Shown here piece after piece: positions 44,261-56,739 of a DNA stretch of 64,000 nt. The notes under the pieces are model-generated. The model was not told the origin of the DNA and did not search any database. It saw nothing but the letters and a program-made list of their open reading frames with translations. A program made the translations under genes and the position numbers. The DNA is from Tetrastigma voinierianum (lineage: Eukaryota > Streptophyta > Magnoliopsida > Vitales > Vitaceae), in assembly GCA_016808115.1 (NCBI GenBank), contig JAEQBH010004441.1, positions 248,001 through 312,000 of the forward strand, written 5' to 3'. How positions within the stretch are numbered: position 1 is the first letter of the stretch; every line of letters starts with the position of its first letter.

Positions 44261-47119
44261 TTCACCACCACTTCTTACATATGTGGAATAGTCGCTTCCA
44301 AAGGTTTGTTCCACCGCTTGGCTTCTCCTCCGCATATATGATGAAAAACCAAAGGACTACCTTAAATCTTTAAATTTTCCATCCAATGGGCTGTTTGCAC
44401 CTCCCGAGGGTCAAAAGACTTTCCTCCAGGCGACAAAGAAGAAATCACCACCCGCGTTGGTTATCCCTTAATCCAAGAATGTAAAGATTTCACTTCAAGG
44501 TAAGGTGGTTCAGCAGGCCAGGCCAGGCCTTATTGCCTCCACTGGCATTTTCTTCAAACTAACAGTACAAGGATTTCTTCATTTTCCAAGGTCCAGTGAC
44601 TACACAAGACTCTACAAGATCCCGTGAACTCAACAACAACTTCTAGGTTCTCCTCGCCACCTCTTCTCCCGTTAGCTGTTGTACTGACACTGTTTCAAAA
44701 TAATGCGTTGGGTTTGTGATAAACTTGTTCTCGATCTTCTTCCATTAAAGGTTGCTCAAGTGGAAAAGATTGTTCCGGTATTATATTCCCAACAGAATCA
44801 AATATCATTCCAAACAAGAATTATATCATATCGGTGAGCTAAGAATACCCCCAAGGATGATGGGCAACACTGGGTCCTTCAGAATCCTGGGCTATGGTAT
44901 TTGTGAACAACAAAATCTATAAATACAGGAATTATTAATGTATTAAGACATCCCCAATAGTGCCTAAATTTTATTTAATCGTCATTATGTTGTAATGGTT
45001 TGTAGGTTTAACTCTCCAAACCCAACTCGCTTGTAAACTAATAAAAGTAGTGTTGACATTCAGCTTCCTGTAGTCTTAATGCCTTCCTTTGCATAAGTTC
45101 CAATAATATTCAACAGAGATGGTATGTACCAAGGTCTTACTTAATAGGTCTTACTGATAATATGGAACCGACTGTTGGCCAGAAGGCTTTATCAATATTC
45201 AACCCTTCTTTCATGCACACCTTAAGAATCTCTAAAGATACAGGCTGGGACTTGTTTGATCTGCTGATACTAGGATGTTGACTTTCACTCATCTTCAAGA
45301 CTTCTAGAATTTGAGCCTCAAAGGTTGATAGCCTTTCTTGCCTTTTTTAAGGCTTGAGAAGGTGTCTTTTCCTGATCTTGATTACAATTCTTTCCAATTC
45401 TACTTCCTTCTTTGGTTTCTTCTGTGGTGCCGCAAAGGTCGTTTCACTTATTTACTTCTTTACCTTAAAGTGATAACTCCGCTTTACTTCATCTATCCTG
45501 GGTCGCTCACTGGAAGAGCTTACTTGGACTCCCTAAGATTAGGTCAGTATTCATAAACTTTCTCTTTCCTATATATTTGCCGTTGGTTAACATATCTTAG
45601 CAATTAAATATTAGTGGTTACCAACCTTCTTATAATAACAGACTCAGGTATTTTCAATTTTCTTTGTTCAAAGTGCTCAACGTATAATTTCACTCCATTG
45701 TCACTTTCCATCAATGATTCCACGCTAAAGCTCCTCTATAAAATTACCAACCACTTTACTTAGTTCATTATAAACGCTTCAACTGAGATGACTTATGGTA
45801 ATGTAGTTTTCGAGATGAAGATCCTGTGGATGGTTTTTCATGCAAAGTAGGGGGCAGGCAGAGACTTGGTTTCCAAGAGAGGTTAGGATGGTCCCTCCAA
45901 TTAGATCAGATGGTCATCTAATACACGGTGGTCAGATGTCCCTGGCCAACATTTATTGTCTAGCTAACATGTCCTCATTGAAGGAAATAGCTGGTAATGC
46001 TCTCCCCGATGCTCAACGGTAATTTTAACAAATGAAGCAAAAGCTTTCATGTGTAGCTGAGTGTCTCAACCACCAGTTTCACCTCATGTTGATTTCTCAT
46101 TTAGATCCTTCCAACCCTTCGAAATATAATGGCTGTTTTCATCATGTTCATGAGGAGCAGCATGCCCTCGAACTGGCTCGTAAGAGTTCTCTCCAATTTT
46201 CAATGTGGTTCATCCCAAGTTGATGTTTTACACATGGTTCAGAACCACGCTTCTGCATTCTCGCTTACAAGCTCCTTCACACATAGTTTTACACAATTGT
46301 TTTGTTGATTTGGGACATTCCATCATAAAAATAATAATTAAGCCATTTATCAAAGTCGTGAGACAAAGATTGAGGGGAGTCAAAGTGATTCCTTTCCCGA
46401 TCGTAGAATTTTTCATTTCAGGTCGCGAAAGTGTAGATCACTTTCATAATTAAGTGAATTCTGTTGTCAAAAATTTTTAAGAACTCAAATGATCTCTGGT
46501 CCAAGCTGACGCTCCTCACTGGTAAAGTCAGAGCCACCTCGCTTTATCTTTCGAAGTCAAGGAAAAATTTTAGCCCCATCATAAAAACTGGTGGTATCCC
46601 TGTAAAGGTGTTGCGCACATCCCTCACCCCAATACGCGAATAGGGGTCTCCCACTCTCCAGCAACATGGAAATGCTGGGCAGGGCGCAAACAGGTCCGAC
46701 AATCATGTTCTGCTGGGAGGACAATGCATGAGGGTAATCGCCACTCTCGAGGATGGGTGTGGTCCCTGCAGAACTGTATATTTAGTTCAAGAGACTCTGG
46801 CCAAGCATGCCTCATGTAAGTCTTTCGATCCGTACCGCTAAGTCTAATTGCATCCGGCTCTGGAATACTAATTTAATCTCTCATAGATTCTCATCCACCG
46901 GTACAAACCCATACTGAAGAATGACAGTACACCCAAACAAGAAATAAAAACAAAAGCTACCGAAAGTAAACAATTTGAATGAAAAGAACAGGATATGGGA
47001 TTTAAAAAAAATAATTAATTAGTTTGAAGAAGAAACTCCGCTAGAAGGAATTAAAGATGAACATCCACCAATGCTTCGTAGATGATAGATCGCGCGTTCA
47101 ACACGCCACTAAGGCACCA
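44261..47119 (-). pseudogene. gag and protease region of element C, unreadable
   Basis: By position this should hold gag and protease on the minus strand. I find no block that I can assign with confidence. Open frames on either strand here (for example 45338-45556 and 46205-46453) look like chance. Confidence 0.35.
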
Positions 47120-47136
47120 TCCCTGTAATGGTGCCA
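47120..47136 (-). other. Primer-binding-site relic of element C
   Basis: On plus this is TCCCTGTAATGGTGCCA, so the minus strand reads TGGCACCATTACAGGGA. This is close to TGGCGCCGTTGCCGGGGA, the tRNA-Asp-type site of Athila/Tat elements. It adjoins the inner end of the 5' LTR. Confidence 0.6.
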
Positions 47137-48270
47137 TTGATTCAGAGTCCCACTGGGGCATCCGCAGTCTTGATGTCTATTTCCTCTCTCCTTATTTGGG
47201 AGTACATACCGCAAAGATATGGCTCTAGGGGTCTAACATTGTGGATGGTTTTCTTCACACACATGGTTTGCAAGAAGTTCCAAACGAAGAATCATTTTGA
47301 TTTTAAAGTTTGGTAAAAACAGGGGGTTTGATGGTTGAAAACTGGAAATAAAAATATAAAGGAGTTCCGAAAGTGTTTCAAGTACTGTCGCTCTAATGTT
47401 AATCGAGGGTTCTTGCCCTCTTCACAAGGTTAGAGGATGACCTATAGTCATTTCCTAACCTGCTCTTCTTTGGTTATAAAACTTGACCTCTATCAGTTCC
47501 TTGGAAAGAGCAGATTGACCTGCATAATGTATTCAAAATGAAGGAAAACTTAGTTTCGACCAATCTTCTAAGACAAATAAATGAAACCACTAACTTCAAA
47601 TGGATCTAACAATAAGATCCATTAACTCCTAACAGTGCTGGCAGGCCATTCAAAGTGTGTCTAAGGGATTTGAACCTAGGGTTAGCAGAGACACAAAATT
47701 GATGGAAAAGATACAAAGGTTAAAAACATGTGAACCCCTCATTTTTACCTGGACTCCTGTCCAAATTTCCTCTGGCAGATAGGCAATAGCCACTCATCCT
47801 TCGGGGAAGTGTCAACCTAGAGGCCATAGTGCGAGAAAATGAAAGTAAAGGAAATGGAGAGGCGCTTAAAAGTTTGGTCAATGATCGGATCAAGATCAAG
47901 ATGATCCCTTGCACAAAGCAGGGCTTGTGGATTATATAAATGTCCAGTCAGAGTAACACAGTAGCGATATGATCAATACTATTATGAAGGGCAATTTAGG
48001 GAAAACAACAAAATACAAGAAAAAGTCAAACCTGGTGAGATATACCAATTTCGCAGTCGCAAATTAGGTCTGGCGAATTTCGCAGAAATGCGAAATTGCA
48101 AGGGTGTTGCTTCTGTTGCTTTCCTTTGCTTTCTTCTTCTGCTGTCTAACCTACAACTCTCAGTTCAACTGGATTCTTTCAGATCGAGTCGTCTTTGGTA
48201 AGTTTGGCATAACCGGTTCATAAAACTACAAAATTAGAACAAAAGCATTGTAGGATAGCTGACCTTAATG
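47137..48270 (-). mobile_element. 5' LTR of element C
   Basis: It begins right after the primer-binding-site relic and aligns in pieces with 37344-38450. The outer (upstream) boundary is not defined by a TG end that I can see. Confidence 0.58.
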
Positions 48271-49264
48271 CCAACTGAAGATCTTACTGATGATGCCACA
48301 AAGATGCTTCAAAACTGTAATAAACCGAAAGTATTAATAGCAATTATTTGCAATAATCAACTATCTAGACGGAACACACTTAGATAAAGCTAATGCAGTC
48401 TTCCAAAGACTAGATCCCAAACACTCAATTAGAAAAGTAATTTCTTCATGTCTCATTAAATCTCAACAATTAATGTGTTGAGATTTGTTCTTCCAATTGA
48501 GGTGAAACCTCCTTTAATTAAAACTGCTGGTATCAGAGGATCATATGTTTCATGAAACACACTTTTACCATAGCCTAAGAGGATCCTGAAGTCGAGGTTG
48601 ATCAACAGGATGCACTGCAGGATCCAAAGAGTGCATTAGCTCAAATAATATTAGTAATTTAATTCCTATGATCAGCTTTTGATCTAAAGATCCATCTCTG
48701 TGGTCACTTGAGGGATTCTGTAAACCTGAGGTCGATATAAACTCTTTCTGGGCACCAAAGACCATATTCATAACAATCTCAGTAGCTGTGAGCACACCAA
48801 TTAAATCACTAAATTTTCATACACCAAAATAACATTAAAATATTGTCATAAATAATCCCAATGTATTCTTCCCAGAGGGGAGTTTTTAGCCTTTCAAATT
48901 CTGGGACCATAAAACACAGTTGACTGAAGATCAAACAAATTCATTGAAATTAAATCAAACTGAAGAAAATGAATTCCAAAAAAATTTTCAGATTCATTTA
49001 AAGTTCAGATTGTAAATGGCTGATTTATATTTATCCAGCCTTCCTCGAATCTCGCCTGTATCACCAATAATAATATAGAAACCAAACTAGAAACAAAAAC
49101 AAAAATAAAAAGAAAATAAAGAAAAGAGATATGTGACTTAGTCTTCCAAAAAGATAAAACTTAATTATGTTTAAGTGAAAGCTTCATTTCACTTGTGGAG
49201 CTTCTATCTCAGGCTTTATTGTCAGCCCAAAACCGCAGAATCATACCAAAAGCCCGGTTCCCAT
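48271..49264. other. Unassigned repeat-like sequence
   Basis: No gene seen. On the minus strand 49080-49130 is T-rich, like the stretches after integrase in Athila-type elements, so this may be the post-pol part of another minus-strand copy. Confidence 0.35.
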
Positions 49265-49880
49265 TTCAGCTGATGTCAGATGTCGCCGACATCGACTTGT
49301 TAATGTTATGGATCGAATATGATGTCGCGACATCGGGAGTCGGTTAGGCAATTCTCATTTTTCAGTGATAAATTACTGGTCGGATGATGTCGCACATCAA
49401 ATGCATTGCGATCAACCCAGCGTCATGACCTTTCAAGTCGTGGTTTGACATGATTATGCCCGGATAATCGAGTTGATGTCTTATATTCTTCTCTTCACTT
49501 TTATCAATCAAGATCGCCACGACATTGAGTTAATGTCACTACATTGACCTCAAGGTTTGAACTGATGCTTAGTATGATATCGCTGGCATCACAATTTCTC
49601 TATTTTGATGTCACACACCATTTGATAGCTGCCGCGATGATCGTTATTGTTATGGAGCGATCAGATTCAGAGTTCAACTTAATCGACTAATGTCGCGATA
49701 TTGTTAACTCCAAAGCCATTTAATACTGGTTAGTTAAGTCTACTACCACCTTAACTACGTCACGCATATTACTCGCGGTGTCACAAATATCAATCTTGAC
49801 GTTTCAAAGCCTCTGTTAATGTCGTATCATGTCACATGACATCACGTCCACGTCGGTTACTGAAGCCTGTCTTGCCAACC
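49265..49880. repeat. Second cluster of ATGTCG/CGACAT palindromes
   Basis: It contains GATGTCGCGACATC, a perfect 14-base palindrome (49321-49334), ATGTCGCCGACAT (near 49279), ATGTCGCGATATT (49691) and many half sites (ATGTCAC, CGACATT, TGACATC). The spread is about 600 bases. It ends where the LTR of element E starts. Confidence 0.75.
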
Positions 49881-49889
49881 TCGGGCCGC

Positions 49890-50938
49890 TGATGCGTTTC
49901 CAAAGTTACCTACCATAAATTTGGCTTATCGCGTTTTCGGAGCCATTTTTACATTAATAAGTGTGTTTTTCTATATTCGATACTTGGCTTATATTTCAAA
50001 TAAAACGACTGCATTTGGTGAGGCAAAGGAGGCTTGAAAGAATGATTGAGAGCCCAAACTGGTAAACGTCATCGCTCAAAACGTGGAAGTTCCTGCGTCA
50101 CGATCGTCTCAACATCACGACGTCGAGGTAGCCCAATGTCAGAATTTCAAATAAGAAGAGAAGAAAAGAAAGAAAAGAGAAAAAAGGCATACACGACGGA
50201 GAAGACGTATATGAAGATTGAGATCATGTGATCTTTGTATTTGTATTTTCTTTCTTAACTTCCTACCATTAAAAACTCAATGATTGTAATGAACAACATG
50301 ATGTTTTAGTTTTATTTCTAGGGTTTTTGTTGTGCCTTTGCTACATTCTTATGGATTAGTTATTATCCAATTTCATTCAGTATATTCATGGATCCATAGA
50401 CTTACTTATTTGTGATATTTTTACATGGTGATATTTGGCCAACATTAATGCTCTTCATGAATCTAAGATCGAGAGATAAAGACTTATGTAGATCCGAGAG
50501 TATTATTTCTGGTAACTGGAGAATAGAGACTTCCAGTTCCAAGTGGCGGCGATTAGGTTGCGAATCATTCGCTATCAAGTTTAGGTTGATGCAAGAGATG
50601 CATAAACCCATTGAGCTGAGGAAGTAATATACCGCCAGAGGAGATTCGTAGGCCATCAAACTACCAACGCGAATCCGCGAATGCATCGAACATCACCATT
50701 CGCAGTAACTACTGGTGCGTGGTGGGAAAACCCCAGTCCTCTTAATTTGAGCGAATATCCATACAGATGCTTTCAGCCAGTATTAATCACAAACTACGGC
50801 AGTCCCAGATCCAGCAAGATTTTAGGCCAATTCCGGGGTGATTCAACATCTCCTACGGAACGCCACACTGACAAGCCACTACACCACGCAAACTCGACTT
50901 ACTACTATTGCATCGCCTACCTATCCCGAGACCATCGT
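49890..50938 (+). mobile_element. 5' LTR of element E (same family as element A)
   Basis: The sequence parallels the LTR at 11700: GATACTTGGCTTATATTTC with ACGACTGCATTTGG near 50005 matches 11798-11840, and AATGATTGTAATGAACAACA near 50280 matches 12120. It is followed by a primer-binding-site relic, which makes it a 5' LTR. The start near TGATGCG (49890) is estimated by alignment. Confidence 0.72.
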
Positions 50939-50940
50939 TT

Positions 50941-50958
50941 TTGGACGCCAAGTGATGT
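50941..50958 (+). other. Primer-binding-site relic of element E
   Basis: TTGGACGCCAAGTGATG, preceded by TTT, matches the position and the TTTTTGGCGCC start of the Athila primer-binding site. The 3' half is eroded. Confidence 0.5.
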
Positions 50959-51298
50959 AGAAGTTTTAAGCTTAGATTTTGTCAATAGCGCAATTCAGAT
51001 ATTATCGGGATTTTCTTTATTTACCGGTTACGGTTATAAGGTAAGCGGTAACTGGCCCCGGGCGGTTTTGTGGTGCAGATCGCAACAGAGGCTGACGGTA
51101 AAATTCAAGATTCGGGTCAAGGTAAGAACTAATCATTGATCCATAATCCAGAGAGAACTTCAAACCTATTGTTGTAAAGAGAATACATCTGAAACTATTC
51201 TTAGTGAGAATAAGAAAGTTTTGCACACAAAATTTTAAACCGTTTTAGTTTATAGAGAAGAGTTATAATGAATTGATTAAGCACTAAATAAAGGGCTT
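50959..51298 (+). other. Leader of element E, cut off by element B
   Basis: GTCAATAGCGCAATTCAGATATT (in part, 50979 onward) resembles bases 85-110 of the window. The leader stops at the start of element B, and no gag of E follows. The 152-residue open frame 50681-51139 spans LTR end, primer site and leader, so it is not a gene. Confidence 0.55.
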
Positions 51299-52543
51299 TG
51301 AAAACATGGTGCATGTTTTGAGCACTTTTTTAAACAGAATCAACTAAATAAACCCAAATATATCATCCCGACTTGTTACTAATCATATTTGTAGCTATTT
51401 TTTAAGTTGTTTTCGTTGTGCCAAATTCTCATTATCTTCTAATTCCATTCTCAAACATTTACAGAAAACCCGGAAAGTCAGTCTCGAAAAGATGCATGAT
51501 CAACCGTAGGAGATTTGAGCCAAAAATGCAGTAAGAAGAAGGAAGACAGGTTAGAATGGTGGCTGGCTAGTGAATTCAACTTAAAATGCCAACACCGCCC
51601 CCCGATTTGAGCCGCTGGACCGTCACCCCGCTTTGTTTGGCTTCAGACAAACTCTTGCTCTGATGTAAATTCTAGTCCCTTAATATTTCGTAAATTTCCT
51701 GGGCAATGCAGGTATAAAAGCTCAGCCAAGCTTGTAACATCAATCAGTCTTTCACCATCAATCAACAAAATTAGGTGCTAAGCTTCTTCTCCGCTTCTGC
51801 ATTTTCTCCTTCTTCTACTTGGTGACTACCATCCAAACAATCTTCGATTACATGTAAATAAGGGATTGCTCAAAGATGGCCTCATCCTTTGAAGAGGAAG
51901 GTTACTTTAAAAATCAGCCTCTCTGTAAGGTAAGTCGTCGTTTCTGTTTTTCATGTAAGCATTTGTAGGTTTTATGCCTCCCTGCCACCCAGTTACCTGT
52001 GCATGCCTCACTAACTGGCTTGGTGAAGCTTTTTCGCTTCTGCAGATACTTAGTACTTATATCCACTGGTATCCAAAGTTAGTTGTCTCCTATTAGCATT
52101 GTAGGGTAGGGTTATGGGATGTGGTCTCACTCAAGCAGTATGTTTATGCTCATTAAATGCTGTATCATGAGGAAAAATTATATGGTTTAGGTTTTAAAGT
52201 CAATGAAGATCCGCTTTGGGAAATGACTATAGCTATCCTTCCAAATTTTGAGAAAAGACCAGGACATGTTTCGCTGACTTAGAACCTGCCAAAAATGAGA
52301 CTTCAAGAGTTCTTTGGTATTTATTTATTTATTTTCGCAAACCATCACCACACCTTACACAAATCCTTAAATCCAAAGATAACACCATTTTCTAATCCAT
52401 CAAATTCTTCTCTCACGCCTAAGAAACCTATCCCCTGTTCGACCCTAGACCACTGAGTAACAGAGGTAGCCTCAAGGTCAGTGAGGGAACCTAGATACAA
52501 ATTTGCTGATTCCGACACACCTACTTCTCAAGATGCGAATCAA
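51299..52543 (+). mobile_element. 5' LTR of element B
   Basis: Aligns with 59260-60500 along its length: TTGTAGCTATTTTTT (51390 versus 59358), TTATCTTCTAATYCATT (51435 versus 59399), GTTATGCTCATTAAATGC near 52145 versus 60085, and GAGGGAACC...GATACAAATTT near 52486 versus 60441. It ends just before the primer-binding-site relic. Confidence 0.8.
51713..51720 (+). promoter_or_regulatory. TATA box of element B 5' LTR
   Basis: TATAAAAG at 51713, conserved at the equivalent place of the 3' LTR (59671-59677). It is followed about 60 bases later by ATCAATC and CACCATCAATCAACA, probably the start of the transcribed region. Confidence 0.65.
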
Positions 52544-52544
52544 A

Positions 52545-52558
52545 ATACGCCGCTGTCG
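52545..52558 (+). other. Primer-binding-site relic of element B
   Basis: TACGCCGCTGTCGG compares with TGGCGCCGTTGCCGG, the tRNA-Asp-type site. It lies just inside the 5' LTR. Confidence 0.5.
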
Positions 52559-52799
52559 GACGGTGCCCTGGGGCCGAAAGAGAGGCTATGAACTCATGAT
52601 CCAGTGACTGTGCATCAGGTGAATTCTCATTTCTTTGACACTATTTTTCCAATTATAAGCTCACTTGTGGGAATTGAATTGAATGCCATACAATTTTTCC
52701 TTATTTATTTTAATCAAGATCAACCTTTCTTCGTAGCCTTATTTTGTTAGTTTCGTTTGTTTGCAGGGTGTTCAAAAATAAAAGATCTATGCAAAGGGG

Positions 52800-54020
52800 G
52801 ATTAAACACCAGAGGCAGACAGCGTTTAGTGCTCCAATCTGAACAAGGGGAATCAATCGCACAAGAATCGATGGAGCCCCAATTCAAGAATGTGCCATAA
52901 TGTAACAGGGGGTCCCAAGGGAGCCCAATGCCTACAGGTCACAATGAGACTCATAACATGACCACCTGAAGGTAGTGCACCCTCATGCATTATACCCTCA
53001 GCTGCATGTGGTAGAAAACGATCTGCGCCTTACTCCAACTTTTCAGTAATAAAGCTGGTAATCCATACACACATCCGGATTTTGAGGAAGTTTGCACAAC
53101 TTTCAAAGAGGGTGCAAACCGGATGGCGACCGCCGCGGTTGAAAGCCTTCCGTTCCTCTTCAAAGACAAAGCCAAATTTGCCAGACCACTTCGCCATGAC
53201 CATCAGAACAAAGCGAGCCGCAGGCGCACTTTGTGCGAAGTTCTTTAGTGTCAAAGGGACAATAATTTGAAGGGCAAATCTATTAATTTTGCAAAAATTT
53301 CTATGACAAAGGGAAAAATTTTATCGCAAGCGGGAAAGGCTCTTGAAACCATCAATGCATGCCTACCCATGGTCACATGGATGTTGGCCAACCATTTTGG
53401 CATGAAATGTCCCCGCCATGAAACAACTCTTGAGACCATGGGATGACTTCCCATAGAATCCTGAATGTTGCAGGAAGACTCTCAACTATGCTGCTTCAGG
53501 CCTCCAAAGCTAGATGAACCAACTCTGTGAAACTCCATAGACATAGGCCATTGAAACCAAAGGGTGGTATATACCACCCGCTGAGATGTGAAAATGAAAG
53601 CCAAGTCATCTTCTTTGACTAATAAATAGTTTGAAAGAGAATCAAGATGGCAGTACTTACAGAATAAAAAAATTGCATTCTCTCACCTCTATTTAATTAC
53701 AACCCACTAGTCACCAAGGAGATCACCGCCAATATTCTCAAGGATTTGATAAGAGCAAGCAAATATAGTGGCTAGCAAGCACCAACAAATGTCTAGTATG
53801 GAATATCTACAAATCCAAATTGGGAGGAACTATCCTAATCTATCATGGAAGCAAACCCGCTTTATGCTCCCATTGTGTTCACAGCAGAAGAACTCCCCAA
53901 ATTCCTCATCCCCAGAGCAAGCCACAGAATTTGAGCATGGCCGTGGTAACTGCGGAAGAACACGAATTGTCATACCACTCGTAAAATTAAAAACATCAGC
54001 GCACTCTCAACAAAAATAAG
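52800..54020 (+). pseudogene. gag relic of element B
   Basis: A plus frame around 53075-53190 (FEEVCTTFKEGANRMATAAV, then LPFLFKDKAKF) parallels the gag core NFIEVCDT...LGDRAKHW of element A. Near 53790-53860 IGRNYPNLSWKQ corresponds to the N-x-W-R-N-H-P-N-x-S-W block at the C-terminal side of Athila gag. Between them several frame changes occur. Non-functional. Confidence 0.6.
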
Positions 54021-54536
54021 ATGACCTGCAAAGACTCAGCTTCAAGGTTGACTAACCAAAGAAGGAAAAGAAAGGAAATTCTCTCACACAAACTAAACCC
54101 TAGGGATCAGACAGTGAGTCTTCTGTTGTTAATTCCAAAATGAGTCAAGGCAACTATCACACCGCTGAGAGTGGCAAAGAGCTTACACAGCCGCACAAGG
54201 TGTGAACGACCCAGTCGAAGCTAAGGAGATCAAACCAGAGGTAGATCGCGCATCACCAGGAAAATAATATCCACCTTCCTCATGAAGCATTAAAAAGCTA
54301 AAAAGAAGGCCATTAATCAAAGAAATACAGCAATGATTAAGTGTGAAACGCGATCCCCTACTTATCATGATCGCAAGTCCCAACATAAAATTTTCGCGAC
54401 TTCGCGCACGTATAAAAGCAGAGGCTAAATGTCGACAAGAAAGCCTTCCGATTAAAAAGCTGCCATTATCCAATGCAAGACTTCCAAAGAAATGGTAAAG
54501 ATCCTGGTCAATCACTATCTTGCATTATAGAGGCAC

Positions 54537-54760
54537 TTGCGTGAGAAAGTAATCATAGATTCAAAAGCAAGTGTGAATCTCCTATTCATGGGTCAGCAAA
54601 CGTATCAGAGCAAAGCCCACCTCCATCACACAATCGCTCTCGACGATAAAGTTAACCAAAATACCGGCGGGATAAAGGAAGATGTCTTGATATTAAGTGG
54701 ACAAATTTATCATCCGTGATTTTGTTTAACGAGGCAACCGTGTGGTAGGCCAATTATGTA
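54537..54760 (+). pseudogene. protease relic of element B
   Basis: The frame 54537-54719 reads as the retropepsin active-site region: IIDSKASVNLLFM corresponds to ALCDLGASVNLMP, with the active-site Gly replaced by Lys. It is followed by GGIKEDVLILSGQIYHP, matching RGVIEDVLVKVDKFIFP of element A. Dead by substitution and frame. Confidence 0.68.
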
Positions 54761-55559
54761 TCACATCTCGGGGAGACCATCTTGCCACCCCGAATGTAAT
54801 TATTGGGTTCAGAGTCAGTCGCTGAACCCACCTTCTAAACATATCCAGAGCTCAACATCTTCCACCTAAGCAAAGAGCACATGCACTCGTGAAGATGCCC
54901 CAGGCAGAAGTATGCATCATTGACACCACCTATGGAACAAGTCATCACTGTGGGATGAGGCAGGTTAACCCAGAAAGAGCAATATGCAGAGTACCGAAGT
55001 CATATGAAATCAGGTGGGCATTGAAGAAAACATAAACTGCCAAGAATCAAGAGGAAATCAAGTGGACCCCGTAAAATTGAAAACCAAGCTCTCGTCGCGG
55101 AGACAAAGTATGTTATTTCAAAGATAAAGAGAAGGTTCTGGCTGCCGCATCCTGCTTCAAGACTTCAGATAGAGGGTAGCTTCGCTACACATCCTCAAAG
55201 AAGGAACAAGCCTTGTGAAGATACCAATTGATATATTAGTCTTAAAGGTGCACCCACCACATCTACTTAAGAAAAGGAGGAGGTGTGTTTAGAGGTAAAC
55301 ACGTAGGAAGTCAACCCACATAGTTACAAGAAGTGGTTAGAGTGTGGTCTTAAAGTCACGTGAAGCCAGCATCATATAAATTTATGATTTATGACTGGGC
55401 GAAGTTCCACCTGTGTGGTGCCTAAGAAATCCTGGGGTAACCACGTTGCACAAATGAGAAAGGAGAGAAGATACCCATCATTTTTACCTGTGGTTGGAGT
55501 GGTGCATTGATTTTTGAAGGCTAAATGAAGTAACACTAAGGATCACTTCCTCTCACTAT

Positions 55560-56060
55560 AAATGATCACCATCTATGACATTTGGTCACCCTTCTATTGT
55601 TTCTCGATATTATTCATGGATATTTCCAAATTTTGAGATGATTACACAGGACTCAGAAAGATAAACTTCGATGCCCCATTTCAAATGGAGGTATGTGAGG
55701 AACGCCCTTTGTTTTAGAAGTCCCTACCACATTTCAACGATGTATGCTCAGCATTTTCACGATTTGGTGACGTGACATGAGGTTTACATGGACGATATTA
55801 CAAGATATGGAGCAGTTTCAGAGCGAATCAACCTGGAAACCGTCCTCACAGTGCATGGGAGAAACCCTAAAGGAACTGAGAGAAAATGCCATTTTATGAT
55901 CACCATTGTATCGCCATATTATTTTGGAGAAAGGAATTGAAGTCGGAGCAAAGCAAAAACATTTGATTTAAATCGCCCCCCACTCTATAAATGTCGGTGA
56001 CTGAGGGCAATTTTGGGGCATGTAGGCTTTAAGAGGTTCGTTAGACTTCAAAATTTGCCA
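55560..56060 (+). pseudogene. reverse transcriptase relic of element B
   Basis: The plus strand shows, in changing frames, STMYAQHFHDLV (about 55735) and the catalytic EVYMDDITRYG (about 55790-55815). KCHFMI (about 55890) and AILGHVGFKRF (about 56010) follow, the usual blocks downstream of the YMDD site. Both catalytic Asp codons are kept. The part before 55600 is unreadable. Confidence 0.75.
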
Positions 56061-56500
56061 AGCTAATTTAGTAAGCTTTGTGAAAAAGGCGTTCGAGCGG
56101 GATGTGGAATGCCAAACAAGAGCAAGAGCCTGTGCAGATCAGAATCAAATACCCAATAATAGGCATTCCTAATCGCGAAGCTGTCTGAAGGTGCGATGCA
56201 AGACCTCGCTGGCAGCGGGTTTTTGATAAAGAGCATAAAACTGCATGTGGTCACGTTATAGCAAAACATTGAATGAAGCTTGAGAATTACACTACCACCG
56301 AGAAAGAACCCGCAAAGAGTCTATGCCCCGACAAGTTTCCTCGCACTACAAGTGCGTATATAATCATCTTCACGCATCATTCAACTTGGAAATATCCGCC
56401 ACTAAGCAAAATGCCAAGGCTGGGGCTTATCGATGGTCCCCATTGTTAGGTAAAGTTCAACCTCGCAGATTCGGATAAGAAGCGGGTGTGGAAAATGTTG
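56061..56500 (+). pseudogene. RNase H relic of element B
   Basis: YSKTLNEA at about 56258-56285 matches YASKTLNEAQxNYTTTEKE of the family; the following frame HYHRERTRKES fits TTTEKELLA with shifts. The remainder is eroded. Confidence 0.55.
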
Positions 56501-56739
56501 TTATTAACATCTTGATTAACTATAGCAAAGGGAACACCCACAACCCTCCAACGCAGCGATCACCTTGCAGAGTCTCTACTCACCGTGGCGCTGGCTCTCG
56601 CCGGTCGGCATTGCAATCTCGTAAACAGGGAGCGCCACCATACTTGAAAAAGCATAAGATGTGCTGAAGTTCTTCATGAAAAGTCCACTCCTAATACAGT
56701 TAACCCTATTCGTTTCAAATATCAGGCTGATCAAATAAT

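Larger units (their letters stand above)
37344..48270 (-). mobile_element. Ancient Athila/Tat-type element C, minus strand
   Basis: Two diverged LTR-like stretches in the same orientation lie about 9.8 kb apart. Between them, on the minus strand, come a primer-binding-site relic, RT, RNase H, integrase and an env-position region, in that order. All coding parts are fragmentary. The gag and protease portion (about 44300-47100) is too decayed for me to place exactly. LTR divergence is strong, so the insertion is old. Confidence 0.72.

Noticed and set aside
50681..51139. 152-residue open frame on the plus strand
   Set aside because: It spans the end of an LTR, the primer-binding-site relic and a leader, all non-coding by comparison with element A.
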